Shown here piece by piece: positions 24,584-33,270 of a stretch of DNA of 59,331 nucleotides. A program made the translations under genes and the position numbers. The notes under the pieces were generated by a model. The model did not search any database and was not told the DNA's origin. It worked only from the letters and a program-made list of their open reading frames with translations. How positions within the stretch are numbered: the stretch's first letter is position 1; every line of letters starts with the position of its first letter. This stretch comes from Paractinoplanes rishiriensis (GTDB lineage Bacteria > Actinomycetota > Actinomycetes > Mycobacteriales > Micromonosporaceae). The DNA is taken from positions 1-59,331 of the forward strand of contig NZ_BOMV01000041.1 of assembly GCF_016862375.1 (NCBI RefSeq), written 5' to 3'.

Positions 24584-26161
24584 TCACGGGTGGTTCAGGG
24601 CGCTGGCCCCGTTGGGGCTGGTGGCGTATTCCGCCTCCAGCTCGGCGACCGCGGCGGTCGCAGCGTCGTCGGTGGCCGCCGGCATCGACGCCCGCTTGCC
24701 GACCCCCTCCAGGAGGTGCTTGCCGATCAGGTTGCCGGCCGGCAACTCGATCGGGTACTGCCCGTCGAAGCAGGCCATGCAGAGCCGCGTGCGCGGTTGC
24801 TCGGTCGCCTGGACCAGGCCTTCCAGGGAAACATAACCCAGGCTGTCGGCGCCGATCGAGCGTCGGATGCCATCGGTTTCCAGGCCGTTCGCAATCAGCT
24901 CGGCCCGGGTGGCGAAGTCGATGCCGTAGAAGCACGGCCACTGCACCGGCGGCGACGAGATGCGCACGTGCACCTCGAGCGCGCCCGCCTCCCGGAGCAT
25001 CCGCACCAGGGCGCGCTGGGTGTTGCCGCGGACGATCGAGTCGTCCACCACCACCAGGCGCTTGCCCCGCACCACCTCGCGCAGAGGGTTGAGCTTGAGC
25101 CGGATGCCCAGCTGGCGGATGGTCTGGGAGGGCTGGATGAAGGTGCGCCCGACGTACGCGTTCTTGGTGAGGCCGGCGCTGTACGGGATGCCGGACGCCT
25201 CGGCGTATCCGATGGCGGCCGGGGTGCCCGACTCCGGCACCGGGATCACCAGGTCGGCCTCGACCGGATATTCCTTGGCCAGCCGGCGGCCGATCGCGAC
25301 CCGGGCCGAGTACATGTTGCGGCCGGCGATCGTGGTGTCCGGCCGGGCCAGATAGACGTACTCGAAAAGGCAGCCCTTGGGCTCGGGCGCGGCGAACCGG
25401 GTGGAGCGCAGGCCGTGCTCGTCGACCGCGAGCATCTCGCCCGGCTCGACCTCACGGACGAAGCTGGCGCCGACGATGTCCAGGGCCGCGGTCTCACTGG
25501 CGATCACCCAGCCGCGTTCCATCCGGCCCAGCACCAGCGGCCGTACGCCCTGCGGGTCGCGCGCCGCGTACAGCGTGCTCTCGTCCATGAAGACGAAGCT
25601 GAACGCGCCCCGCAGTCGCGGAAGCACCTCGAGCGCCGCGGCCTCGACCGACAGGTCGGGGCGGCTGGCCAGCAGGGTGGTCACCAGGGCGGTGTCCGAG
25701 GTGGCGCCGTCCTTAGCCAGCCCAGGCGCATCGAGACCGCGCTCGGCCACCTCGCGCGACAGCTCGGCAGTGTTGACCAAGTTGCCGTTGTGAGCCAGCG
25801 CGATCGTCGTGCCGGCCGTGGTGGCGCGGATCGTGGGCTGGGCATTTTCCCAGTTCGAACCGCCGGTCGTGGAATACCGGGTGTGTCCGATCGCCAGGTG
25901 GCCGCGCAGGCTCGCCAGGGTCGGCTCGTCGAAGACCTGAGAGACCAGGCCGAGATCCTTGTAAACCACCACGCCGGAACCGTCGCTCACGGCGATGCCG
26001 GCGGCCTCCTGGCCGCGGTGCTGGAGAGCAAAGAGACCGAAATAAGTAAGTTTTGCTACTTCTTCCTCGGGGGCCCACACACCGAAGACGCCGCAGGCAT
26101 CCTGGGGGCCGCGCTCCTGGGGGTCGAGATCGTCGGTCAACCGGCCGTCGCCTCGGGGCAC
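24584..26161 (-). CDS. purF: Amidophosphoribosyltransferase
   Basis: The 525-residue enzyme catalyses the first committed step of purine synthesis, making phosphoribosylamine from PRPP and glutamine. The N-terminal nucleophile would be Cys23 (DACGVFGVW), exposed after removal of a 22-residue propeptide. The PRPP loop is VVVDDSIVRGNT. CMACFDGQYP and an upstream PCFYG fit the Fe-S-containing Bacillus-type enzyme. I chose the GTG at 26161 because GGGAG lies 6 nt before it; the longer open frame upstream adds 68 residues that do not resemble the family. Confidence 0.96.
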   Translation of the reverse strand: MPRGDGRLTDDLDPQERGPQDACGVFGVWAPEEEVAKLTYFGLFALQHRGQEAAGIAVSDGSGVVVYKDLGLVSQVFDEPTLASLRGHLAIGHTRYSTTGGSNWENAQPTIRATTAGTTIALAHNGNLVNTAELSREVAERGLDAPGLAKDGATSDTALVTTLLASRPDLSVEAAALEVLPRLRGAFSFVFMDESTLYAARDPQGVRPLVLGRMERGWVIASETAALDIVGASFVREVEPGEMLAVDEHGLRSTRFAAPEPKGCLFEYVYLARPDTTIAGRNMYSARVAIGRRLAKEYPVEADLVIPVPESGTPAAIGYAEASGIPYSAGLTKNAYVGRTFIQPSQTIRQLGIRLKLNPLREVVRGKRLVVVDDSIVRGNTQRALVRMLREAGALEVHVRISSPPVQWPCFYGIDFATRAELIANGLETDGIRRSIGADSLGYVSLEGLVQATEQPRTRLCMACFDGQYPIELPAGNLIGKHLLEGVGKRASMPAATDDAATAAVAELEAEYATSPNGASALNHP

Positions 26162-26285
26162 CTGTCGCTCCCTGCTCGTCTGGTAAGGCAAGCTCAGCTG
26201 CTCGAACTTGCTTGTCCGCTCCGATCGCTCAGTGTACGCGAGCGAGCCGGGCCCGGCTCGGCTCACGCCAGGCCGGTCCGGCGGG

Positions 26286-26657
26286 TCACTCGCCGGCGTC
26301 CCCGGAGAGCGGCAGGAACTCGGTGAGGTCGGTCCGGATGCCGCTCGCCCGGAGACGTCCGTCACTTACCGCATCGGACCAGCTCACACGCTCCGTGGCG
26401 AGGAGCAGCCAGGTGAGTGGATCCGTTTCGACCACATTGGGCGGTGTACCGCGGGTGTGCCGCGGGCCCGCAACACACTGAATTGCGCCAAAAGGTGGAA
26501 CTCGTACCTCGACCGATCGGCCGGGTGCGCGCCGGGCCAACTCGGCCAACAAAAATCGCACAGCGTCACGAAGCAGTGACCTGCCGAGATCGTCACCACG
26601 ATCCAGCGCGTCCAACGCTTCTTTTACCGACTCGGATTTATTGTGCGCGGAGGACAT
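26286..26657 (-). CDS. Sterol-carrier family-like small protein
   Basis: The 123-residue protein starts SSAHNKSESVKEALDALDRG, contains RSVEVRVPPFGAIQC and ends with SDGRLRASGIRTDLTEFLPL. This matches the short actinobacterial protein often annotated as a sterol carrier family protein and found upstream of purF. The ligand and role are unknown. It precedes purF on the same strand with a 124-nt gap, so co-transcription is possible but not certain. Confidence 0.75.
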   Translation of the reverse strand: MSSAHNKSESVKEALDALDRGDDLGRSLLRDAVRFLLAELARRAPGRSVEVRVPPFGAIQCVAGPRHTRGTPPNVVETDPLTWLLLATERVSWSDAVSDGRLRASGIRTDLTEFLPLSGDAGE

Positions 26658-26815
26658 GTCGGGACGATACGACCCGGTCCACTGAGATTGGTACGCGGCC
26701 CTGGGTCGCGCAACGGACGTATGACAAGGCATAGTGGCCGACGGTGTTTTATGTCGCGGCATGTAACCGGCACCCTAATCGGCCGGCTATCCGTGCGACC
26801 CGGAAGGCGGTGGAC

Positions 26816-28753
26816 GTGACAACGCACCTACGAGCCCGAGTGGCCCAGGCCGGTGCGTTACTGGCGGTGGTCGCCGGCGGTATCGCTGTGGCTCCAGCAG
26901 CGGCGCTGGCCAGCCCACCAAACGTGCAGATCACCGACATCTCCACCGAGGTGGTCGCCGGCGCGCGCTTCAGCATGACCTACGAGGTGGCCGACACCAA
27001 CGACAACGGTGGCCAGCGGGTGAGCGTGGGGCTCCAGGTGCAGAACTCCGCCCGCATGCCCTGCAGCGGCAACTGTGGCCAACAGACCCAGGTCGACAAC
27101 AACCCACGGCAGTTCCGCGCCGAGTTCACCGCGCCCAACGTCGGCGCCGGTCAGACCCAGAACGTCACGATCCAGGTCACGGCCACGATCAACGGCGAGT
27201 CCAACTCGGCCACCCAGCAGGTTCGGGTCACCGGCCCGGACCGGCCGCAGTCGGTGTCGCAGATCTCCGGCCGGGTCAAGGACCAGGAGGGCAAGTCCGT
27301 CTCGGGTGCCTCGGTCGCCATGAAGGACAGTGCCGGCAACGTCTACGAGTCGACCACGAACGGCTCCGGCGGATACTCGTTCAACGCGACCAACGACAAG
27401 CCGATCGCGCCCGGCACCATCTCGGTCGGCGCGCTCAAGGACGGCTACGAGTCCGCCACCGTGCAGATCCAGGCCTCGGCCGGACGCAGCATCAACGTGC
27501 CGCTCACTCTCAAGCTGGTCGCGGCGACCCCGTCGGCGACGCCGTCGGCGTCCCCGTCCGCCGAGGCCAGCACCGAGGCGCTGGACGAGGCCCTCGACGA
27601 GGAGACCGCCGAGGCGGCACCGGCCAACCCCGACACCGAGAACACGTCGGACAGTTCCGGCGGCTCCGGCTCGCTGCTGTTCATCGTGCTCGGCGGCCTG
27701 CTGGTGGCGGCCGGTGTGGGCGCGATCGTGCTGGTCATGATGCGTCGCAAGAACCAGGGCGAGGACGACGGCGTGGACGGCGACGACCCGACCGCGATGC
27801 CCGGCGGCGGAGGCGTGATGCCAACCGCGCGCGGCCGCTTCAACGACGCGACCCGGGTGGCCGCGCCGATGGGTGCCGGCCGGGACGCGACCATGGTGGC
27901 CCCGCGAGGCGGCGCCGCGTCGCTCTCCGACGCGCCGACCATGCTGCACCGCCCAGTGCCGGCCGAGGACGAGTTCCCCGACCCGTACGGCGCGCCGATC
28001 CCGCAGCAGGGCGGCTACCACGGCGGAGCAGCCGCCGGTGGCTGGGACGACCAGGCCGACAACTACGGCGGTGGCGGCGACGCTTACGGCGGCGGTGGCA
28101 CCTACGGCGAGCCCACCCAGTACGGCCGCCCGCAGGCTGACGACGGCTACGGCGGCGGCGCGGCCTACGCCGGTGCCGGCGCGGCCGGTGGCGGCCAGTA
28201 CGGCGGCGGCGACCAGCGGCGCTACGACGAGCCCACCGGCATGTACCGCCCCGAACAGGACGACGACGGCTACGGCGGCGGCACCTACGACCGCGGCGGC
28301 TACGGCGGCCAGTACGGCGGCGGCCAGTACGGCGGCGGCGGTGCCTACCAGGCCGGCGGCTACGACGACCAGGGCGGCTACGACAGCGGCAACGGCTACG
28401 GCCCCCAGACCGGCGGTCCGCAGACCGGCGGCCCCCAGACCGGCGGCCCGCAGACCGGCGGCCCTCAGACCGGCGGCGGCACCTACGGCGGCGGCACCTA
28501 CGGCCGCGGTGGCGGCGCCTACGGCGACCAGGGTGACGGCTACGACCAGGGCGGCTACGGCGACCAGCGCGGCGGCACCTACGGCCGCGGTGGTGGCGGC
28601 GGCGGTGGCGGCGCCTACGGCGAGCAGGGCGGCGGCTACGACCAGGGCGGCTACGGCGACCAGCGCGGCGGCGGTGCCTACGGTGGACAGTCCCGCCAGC
28701 AGGAGCCGTCCCACCCGGGCCAGCGCCGCTCGCTCGACTGGATGGACAACTAG
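26816..28753 (+). CDS. Secreted-domain membrane protein with Gly/Tyr/Gln-rich cytoplasmic tail
   Basis: The 645-residue protein has an N-terminal signal peptide ending near AAALAS, an extracellular part with a carboxypeptidase-regulatory-like beta domain (ISGRVKDQEGKSVSGASVAM to about residue 222), a Ser/Ala/Glu linker, and one membrane segment at about 284-308 followed by MRRKNQ. The last 330 residues are low complexity: repeated GGGY, YGG and YGDQ units plus five QTGG(P) units. Before them lie DATRVAAP, DATMVAPR and APTMLHRP, similar Thr-centred sequences that could be kinase targets (inference). Topology would place the tail in the cytoplasm. I know no function. The GTG at 26816 follows GGAAGG. 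Tandem hairpins lie downstream. Confidence 0.8.
   Translation: MTTHLRARVAQAGALLAVVAGGIAVAPAAALASPPNVQITDISTEVVAGARFSMTYEVADTNDNGGQRVSVGLQVQNSARMPCSGNCGQQTQVDNNPRQFRAEFTAPNVGAGQTQNVTIQVTATINGESNSATQQVRVTGPDRPQSVSQISGRVKDQEGKSVSGASVAMKDSAGNVYESTTNGSGGYSFNATNDKPIAPGTISVGALKDGYESATVQIQASAGRSINVPLTLKLVAATPSATPSASPSAEASTEALDEALDEETAEAAPANPDTENTSDSSGGSGSLLFIVLGGLLVAAGVGAIVLVMMRRKNQGEDDGVDGDDPTAMPGGGGVMPTARGRFNDATRVAAPMGAGRDATMVAPRGGAASLSDAPTMLHRPVPAEDEFPDPYGAPIPQQGGYHGGAAAGGWDDQADNYGGGGDAYGGGGTYGEPTQYGRPQADDGYGGGAAYAGAGAAGGGQYGGGDQRRYDEPTGMYRPEQDDDGYGGGTYDRGGYGGQYGGGQYGGGGAYQAGGYDDQGGYDSGNGYGPQTGGPQTGGPQTGGPQTGGPQTGGGTYGGGTYGRGGGAYGDQGDGYDQGGYGDQRGGTYGRGGGGGGGGAYGEQGGGYDQGGYGDQRGGGAYGGQSRQQEPSHPGQRRSLDWMDN
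28406..28480 (+). repeat. Five tandem 15-bp repeats within the Gly/Tyr-rich gene
   Basis: Units starting with cagaccggcgg begin at 28406, 28421, 28436, 28451 and 28466 and differ only at the third-position end of each unit. They encode QTGGP four times and then QTGGG. In-frame repeats of this kind change number easily by slippage. Confidence 0.9.
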
Positions 28754-28771
28754 CTCGCAATAAGTTCCGGA

Positions 28772-28800
28772 CGACCCCGCACCCACTTGGTGCGGGGTCG
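28772..28800 (+). terminator. Hairpin terminator after the Gly/Tyr-rich gene
   Basis: A perfect 12-bp stem (cgaccccgcacc at 28772-28783, ggtgcggggtcg at 28789-28800) with a 5-nt loop starts 18 nt after the stop at 28753. It is followed by only two T residues. It probably ends the plus-strand transcript. Confidence 0.8.
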
Positions 28801-28824
28801 TTCCGCATGCACGGGAGCACACGA

Positions 28825-28853
28825 AAGCCGGTCGGCATCACGCCGACCGGCTT
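28825..28853 (-). terminator. Hairpin terminator after purL
   Basis: A second perfect 12-bp stem (aagccggtcggc at 28825-28836, gccgaccggctt at 28842-28853) with a 5-nt loop lies 17 nt past the purL stop. Read on the minus strand it is the purL terminator. The pair of hairpins separates two convergent genes. Confidence 0.8.
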
Positions 28854-28870
28854 CGCTGGGTTGGTGGGTG

Positions 28871-31800
28871 TTACGCCTTGGGCTTGTCCGTCCCGCTCTC
28901 GGCCGCGTCATCTTCAGAAGATTCACCGGCTGAACCCGCCTCGGCAGACTCCGCCTCGTCGGGCGCCTCGACCTGATCCGCCGCTTCGGCCTTCGTCGCC
29001 GGCTCCGAATCCGTAGCCTGGTCAGAGTCAGTGTCCACGGCAGACGCGGCTTTTGCCCGTGTCGTGGCTTTTGTCGAGGTGGAGGTGGCCTCGGCGTCGG
29101 CATCGTCAGCGTCGATTTCCGCCGCGGCCGTCGAGCCATCGGTCGACCCGGCTGACGCGTCGTCGTCAGCCACAGCCACCGATCCGGCCTTTGCGCCGTC
29201 CGCGGCTTCGGTTGCTGACGCAGGCTCGGCGCCGGCGCCCGTCAAAGTCACCGACGTGGCGTCGGCCTCCACCGCAGGCACCGACTCCGGCTCAGCATCG
29301 GCCTCAGTCGAGGTCGCCCGCCCAGCCGACTCGGTCACCGCCTCAGGCTCCGCCGCACCGGCCGGTCCGGCCGCCGACGGCTCCGACACATCCTCCGGCT
29401 CCGCCGCACCCTCCGGCTCGGTTGCCGACGCCGGCTCGGCCGGTGTGGTGGTTGGCAGGCCGGGGATCAGCGCCGTCGGGTCGGATGCGTGTGCCAGGTC
29501 GCCGTGGCGGTTGGCCAGTTCGGCGGTGCCGCCGAAGAGGGCGGGCAGCGTCGCCGACCATGCCTCGCGCAACTCGGTGAGCGGGATCACAAACTCGTCG
29601 CGGACCTCGAGCACCGGCTCCTGCGTGGTCAGGCCGATCGGGGTGCACGGCACGCCGTACTCGGTGGCCAGGGCGATGAATGCCTTGTCGTGGCCGCGTG
29701 GGATGGCGACGATGGCGCGGCCCGCGGACTCGCTGAACAGCTGGACGAAGGCCGTGTTGCCGTCGTCGGGCAGGGCCAGCCGGGCACCGACGTTGCGGCG
29801 CAGGCAGCTTTCCACCAGGCCCTGCGCCAGGCCACCGTCCGACAGGTCGTGGGCCGAGCCGACGTGGCCGGCCTGTGAGGCGCGTGCCATCAGGGCCGCC
29901 AGGCGCTGCTCGCGTACCAGATCGACCTTGGGAGGACGGCCGCCGAGGTGGCCGTGGGTGACCCAGGCCCACTCCGAACCGGAGAGTTCGCAGGCGGTCT
30001 CGCCGAGCAGGAAGATGACGTCGCCGTCGCCCGCGGGGGGCGCGAAGCCCATCGGGACGCGGCGGGACACATCGTCGAAGACGCCCAGCACGCCGACCAC
30101 GGGGGTCGGGTGGATCGCGGCGGCGCCCGTCTGGTTGTAGAAGCTGACGTTGCCGCCGGTGACCGGGGTGCCCAGCTGCTGGCAGCCGTCGGCGAGACCG
30201 CGGACGGCCTCGGCGAACTGCCACATCACGGCCGGGTCCTCGGGCGAGCCGAAGTTGAGGCAGTCGGTGACCGCTACCGGCTCGGCGCCGGTGACAGCGA
30301 CATTGCGGTACGCCTCGGCGAGCGCGAGCTTGGCACCCTCGTACGGGTCGAGCCGGGCGAACCGGCCGTTGCCGTCCACCGACAGCGCGACACCGAGGCC
30401 GGTGCGCTCGTCGATGCGCAGCACACCCGCGTCCTCGGGCTGGGCCAGCACGGTGTTGCCGAGGACGTAGCGGTCGTACTGTTCGGTGACCCAGGTCTTG
30501 TCGCACAGGTTCGGCGACCCGGCCATCCGCAGGACCGTTTCGCGAAGTTCGTCCCCGGTGGACGGTCGCGGCAGCGTTTCCGCGCGGTCGGCCTGAAGCA
30601 GTATCAAGTCGGCCGGCTCGCGGATCGGCCGGGCATACACCGGGCCGTCGTCGGCCAGCGAGCCCGGCGGCACGTCGACCACCACGTGCCCGTTCCAGGT
30701 GATCACCAGGCGGCCCGGCGAGCCGTCCTCGCCGCCGGCCGTGACCTCGCCGATCGCGGTGGCCCACACGCCCCACTTCTCGGCGACGGCCAGCACGCGA
30801 CCCAGGTTGTCCGGGTTGACGATGAGGAGCATCCGCTCCTGCGACTCGCTGGCCAGGATCTCGGTGGGCGACATCGACGCCTCGCGCAGCGGCACCCGCT
30901 CGAGCCAGACCCGCATGCCGGTGCCGGCCGCCGCGGCGGTCTCGGTGAGCGCGCAGGTCAGGCCGGCGCCGCCGAGGTCCTGGATGCCCGCGACGAGGCC
31001 GGCGTCGTACAGCTCGAGGCAGCTCTCGATCAGAAGCTTTTCCATGAACGGGTCACCGACCTGGACGGACGGGCGGCGCTGCTCGGCCCCCTCGTCGAAG
31101 GTCGCGGACGCGAGCACGGAGACACCTCCGATGCCGTCCCGGCCGGTGCGGGCGCCGAGGAGCACCACCACGTTGCCGACGCCGGCCGCCTCCTTGCGCT
31201 GCAGGCGCTGCACCGGCAGCACGCCGATACTCAGGGCGTTGACCAGCGGGTTGCCCTGGTAGGTCGGGTCGAAGACGATCTCGCCGCCGATGTTGGGCAG
31301 ACCCAGGCAGTTGCCGTACCCGCCGATGCCGGCCACCACGCCGGGCAGCACGCGGGCGGTGTCCGGGTGGTCGGCCGCGCCGAAGCGCAGCGGGTCCATC
31401 ACGGCGACCGGGCGGGCGCCCATCGCGAGGATGTCGCGGACGATGCCGCCCACGCCGGTCGCGGCGCCCTGGTAGGGCTCGACGAAGCTCGGGTGGTTGT
31501 GCGACTCGACCTTGAAGGTGACCGCCAGGTCGTCGGAGATCTGCACGACGCCCGCGTTTTCCCCGATGCCGGCCAGCATCCGGGTGTTCTGCGGGGCCTT
31601 GTCACCGAACTGGCGCAGGTGCACCTTGCTCGACTTGTAGGAGCAGTGCTCGCTCCACATGATCGAGTACATCGCCAGCTCGGACGCGGTCGGCCGGCGG
31701 CTGAGGATCTGCCGGATCCGTTCGTACTCGTCGTCCTTGAGGCCCAGGTCGGCATGTGGCTGAAGCTCTTGTGGCGTGCTGAGCGCACGCTGCACCGTGT

Positions 31801-31942
31801 CGGGACCGCCGTCGAACTCATTGACCAGCACGTCCGTGGCGGCGAAGCCGGTCGGCTTGGTCGGTGCGGCAGCCGCCGGTGGCTTGTTCGGCGCCGGCGG
31901 CGCCGCCGCGCCGCTGGTGGCCGTGTCCGGCTGCGAGGTCAT
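28871..31942 (-). CDS. purL: Phosphoribosylformylglycinamidine synthase subunit PurL with acidic C-terminal extension
   Basis: The 1023-residue protein is the synthetase subunit of FGAM synthase (ATP-dependent amidation of FGAR with ammonia from PurQ). Family marks include MYSIMWSEHCSYKSSKVHL, the HNHPSFVEPYQGAATGVGG segment and GGNVSFYNQTG. The small-type subunit is usually about 740-770 residues and, as I recall, ends near LREAW-ATLPALFG. Here the frame continues for about 220 more residues of Ala/Glu/Ser/Thr/Asp-rich sequence (from about 29527 to the stop), acidic and without clear domains. There is also a Pro/Ala-rich N-terminal extension of about 30 residues. The ATG shares one base with the purQ stop (TAATG), so the genes are coupled. 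Confidence 0.96.
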   Translation of the reverse strand: MTSQPDTATSGAAAPPAPNKPPAAAAPTKPTGFAATDVLVNEFDGGPDTVQRALSTPQELQPHADLGLKDDEYERIRQILSRRPTASELAMYSIMWSEHCSYKSSKVHLRQFGDKAPQNTRMLAGIGENAGVVQISDDLAVTFKVESHNHPSFVEPYQGAATGVGGIVRDILAMGARPVAVMDPLRFGAADHPDTARVLPGVVAGIGGYGNCLGLPNIGGEIVFDPTYQGNPLVNALSIGVLPVQRLQRKEAAGVGNVVVLLGARTGRDGIGGVSVLASATFDEGAEQRRPSVQVGDPFMEKLLIESCLELYDAGLVAGIQDLGGAGLTCALTETAAAAGTGMRVWLERVPLREASMSPTEILASESQERMLLIVNPDNLGRVLAVAEKWGVWATAIGEVTAGGEDGSPGRLVITWNGHVVVDVPPGSLADDGPVYARPIREPADLILLQADRAETLPRPSTGDELRETVLRMAGSPNLCDKTWVTEQYDRYVLGNTVLAQPEDAGVLRIDERTGLGVALSVDGNGRFARLDPYEGAKLALAEAYRNVAVTGAEPVAVTDCLNFGSPEDPAVMWQFAEAVRGLADGCQQLGTPVTGGNVSFYNQTGAAAIHPTPVVGVLGVFDDVSRRVPMGFAPPAGDGDVIFLLGETACELSGSEWAWVTHGHLGGRPPKVDLVREQRLAALMARASQAGHVGSAHDLSDGGLAQGLVESCLRRNVGARLALPDDGNTAFVQLFSESAGRAIVAIPRGHDKAFIALATEYGVPCTPIGLTTQEPVLEVRDEFVIPLTELREAWSATLPALFGGTAELANRHGDLAHASDPTALIPGLPTTTPAEPASATEPEGAAEPEDVSEPSAAGPAGAAEPEAVTESAGRATSTEADAEPESVPAVEADATSVTLTGAGAEPASATEAADGAKAGSVAVADDDASAGSTDGSTAAAEIDADDADAEATSTSTKATTRAKAASAVDTDSDQATDSEPATKAEAADQVEAPDEAESAEAGSAGESSEDDAAESGTDKPKA

Positions 31943-32646
31943 TACTGTTGTCCCCCTGCGTGCTGTCCGCCGGCGGTCGCCCCGGCCAGGGCCCGCAGGA
32001 CGGAGGTGAAGAAGCCGAGGCCGTCGAGTGACGGGCCGGTCAGCGCCTCCACTGCGTGTTCCGGGTGCGGCATGATGCCGACGACGTTGCCGGCCTCATT
32101 GGTGATCGCGGCGATGTCCCGCTGCGAACCGTTCGGGTTGCCACGGATGTACCGGGCCACGACCCGGCCCTCGGCCTCGAGCGCGTCCAGCGTGCGCTCG
32201 TCGGCGACGTAGCAGCCCTCGCCGTTCTTGACCGGGATGAGCACTTCCTGGCCCACGCTGAACCGATTGGTCCAGGCGGTGTCGTTCGAGTCGATCCGCA
32301 GGAACTGGTCGCGGTTGCGGAAGTGCAGATGCTGGTTGCGGGTGAGCGCGCCGGGCAGCAGGTGGGCCTCGCAGAGGATCTGGAAGCCGTTGCAGATGCC
32401 GAGCACGGGCAGGCCGCCGCGGGCGGCGTCGATGATCGATTCCATCGCCGGGGCGAACCGGGCGATAGCGCCACAACGCAGATAGTCCCCGTAGGAAAAG
32501 CCGCCGGGCAGCACCACGGCGTCGACGGCGTGCAGGTCGGGGTCGCCGTGCCAGAGGCGCACCACGTCGCCGCCGGCGATGCCCGCGGCGCGGGCCGCGT
32601 CGCCGTCGTCGAGGGATCCGGGGAAGGTGACCACACCGATCCGCAT
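31942..32646 (-). CDS. purQ: Phosphoribosylformylglycinamidine synthase subunit PurQ
   Basis: The 234-residue class I glutamine amidotransferase supplies ammonia to PurL. The triad is visible: nucleophile Cys85 in GICNGFQIL and His194/Glu196 in MPHPEHAVE. It begins RIGVVTFPGSLDDGDAARA, as expected. The end is a short Gly/Gln/His-rich tail (ATAGGQHAGGQQ). It is the middle gene of purS-purQ-purL, 2 nt after purS and overlapping purL by one base. Confidence 0.97.
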   Translation of the reverse strand: MRIGVVTFPGSLDDGDAARAAGIAGGDVVRLWHGDPDLHAVDAVVLPGGFSYGDYLRCGAIARFAPAMESIIDAARGGLPVLGICNGFQILCEAHLLPGALTRNQHLHFRNRDQFLRIDSNDTAWTNRFSVGQEVLIPVKNGEGCYVADERTLDALEAEGRVVARYIRGNPNGSQRDIAAITNEAGNVVGIMPHPEHAVEALTGPSLDGLGFFTSVLRALAGATAGGQHAGGQQ

Positions 32647-32648
32647 GG

Positions 32649-32912
32649 TCAGGCGACCTCCGCCGGAACGCCGTTCACCGAGTGGATCGTGAAGTCCTCG
32701 ATCACCGGGTTGGCGAGCAGCTTGTCGGCGATCTCACGGGCGCGCTCGAGATCGGCCTCACCGGCGAACTCGATCTCGATCCGCCGACCGATGCGGACCG
32801 AGGAGACATCGGTCACACCGAGCCTGGGCAGCGCGTTTGCCACTGCCTGGCCCTGCGGATCGAGAATCTCCGGCTTCAGCATGACGTCGACCACGACGCG
32901 AGCCACGGGCAC
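32649..32912 (-). CDS. purS: Phosphoribosylformylglycinamidine synthase subunit PurS
   Basis: The 87-residue small subunit bridges PurL and PurQ in the FGAM synthase complex. It shows VVVDVMLKPEILDPQGQAV and the C-terminal ANPVIEDFTI that mark PurS. The GTG at 32912 is used; a second GTG two codons later is also possible. It is the first gene of the purSQL operon. Confidence 0.95.
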   Translation of the reverse strand: MPVARVVVDVMLKPEILDPQGQAVANALPRLGVTDVSSVRIGRRIEIEFAGEADLERAREIADKLLANPVIEDFTIHSVNGVPAEVA

Positions 32913-33270
32913 TCCTGACTGATAGTGGTGAGCACGGGCAGCCTACCTTGTGAACCATCCGATCGGCCCATCGGCCGGTGTCGGCAGCGTGACCCGCGCG
33001 GCGCTGAGCAGGCAACTTCGACGGTGATCCAGGACACCCGAAACATCGAAGCTTCAATCGTCTCCGGGGTCATCACACGGTGATAGGTGCGAACTGAATT
33101 ATTGGCGGCGTCGGTGCCGGCACCTACCGTCTAGTCATCGATCTCCGGATGGCCCGGCGGCGGTCGCCCCCACCGCCGCCGACGCCATGAATCGAGCAGT
33201 CTCCGCCGGGGCGTGGTGTGAGGGTCGAGCTCCGCCACGCCTCGGCGGCACGACCTTAGAAACCGGCCTC
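32913..33270. other. Intergenic stretch between purB and purS, with a hairpin
   Basis: No gene is supported. A perfect 9-bp inverted repeat (ggcggcggt at 33156-33164, accgccgcc at 33172-33180, 7-nt loop) lies 91 nt past the purB stop and is the best terminator candidate for the purB transcript. The right part probably carries the upstream region of purS. In some actinobacteria purC is near purS, but I see no trace of purC here. Confidence 0.5.

Noticed and set aside
28406..28480. Short tandem repeats considered as a CRISPR array
   Set aside because: The units are contiguous, 15 bp, in frame and without spacers.
26858..28822. 654-codon minus-strand open frame opposite the Gly/Tyr-rich gene
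   Set aside because: The Ala/Val/Arg/Gly composition is what a reversed GC-rich repeat gives; the plus-strand frame has a signal peptide, membrane segment and domain.
29031..30140. Long plus-strand open frame (369 codons) opposite purL
   Set aside because: It lies antisense to clear purL coding sequence, has Ser/Ala/Arg-rich shadow composition and no family features.
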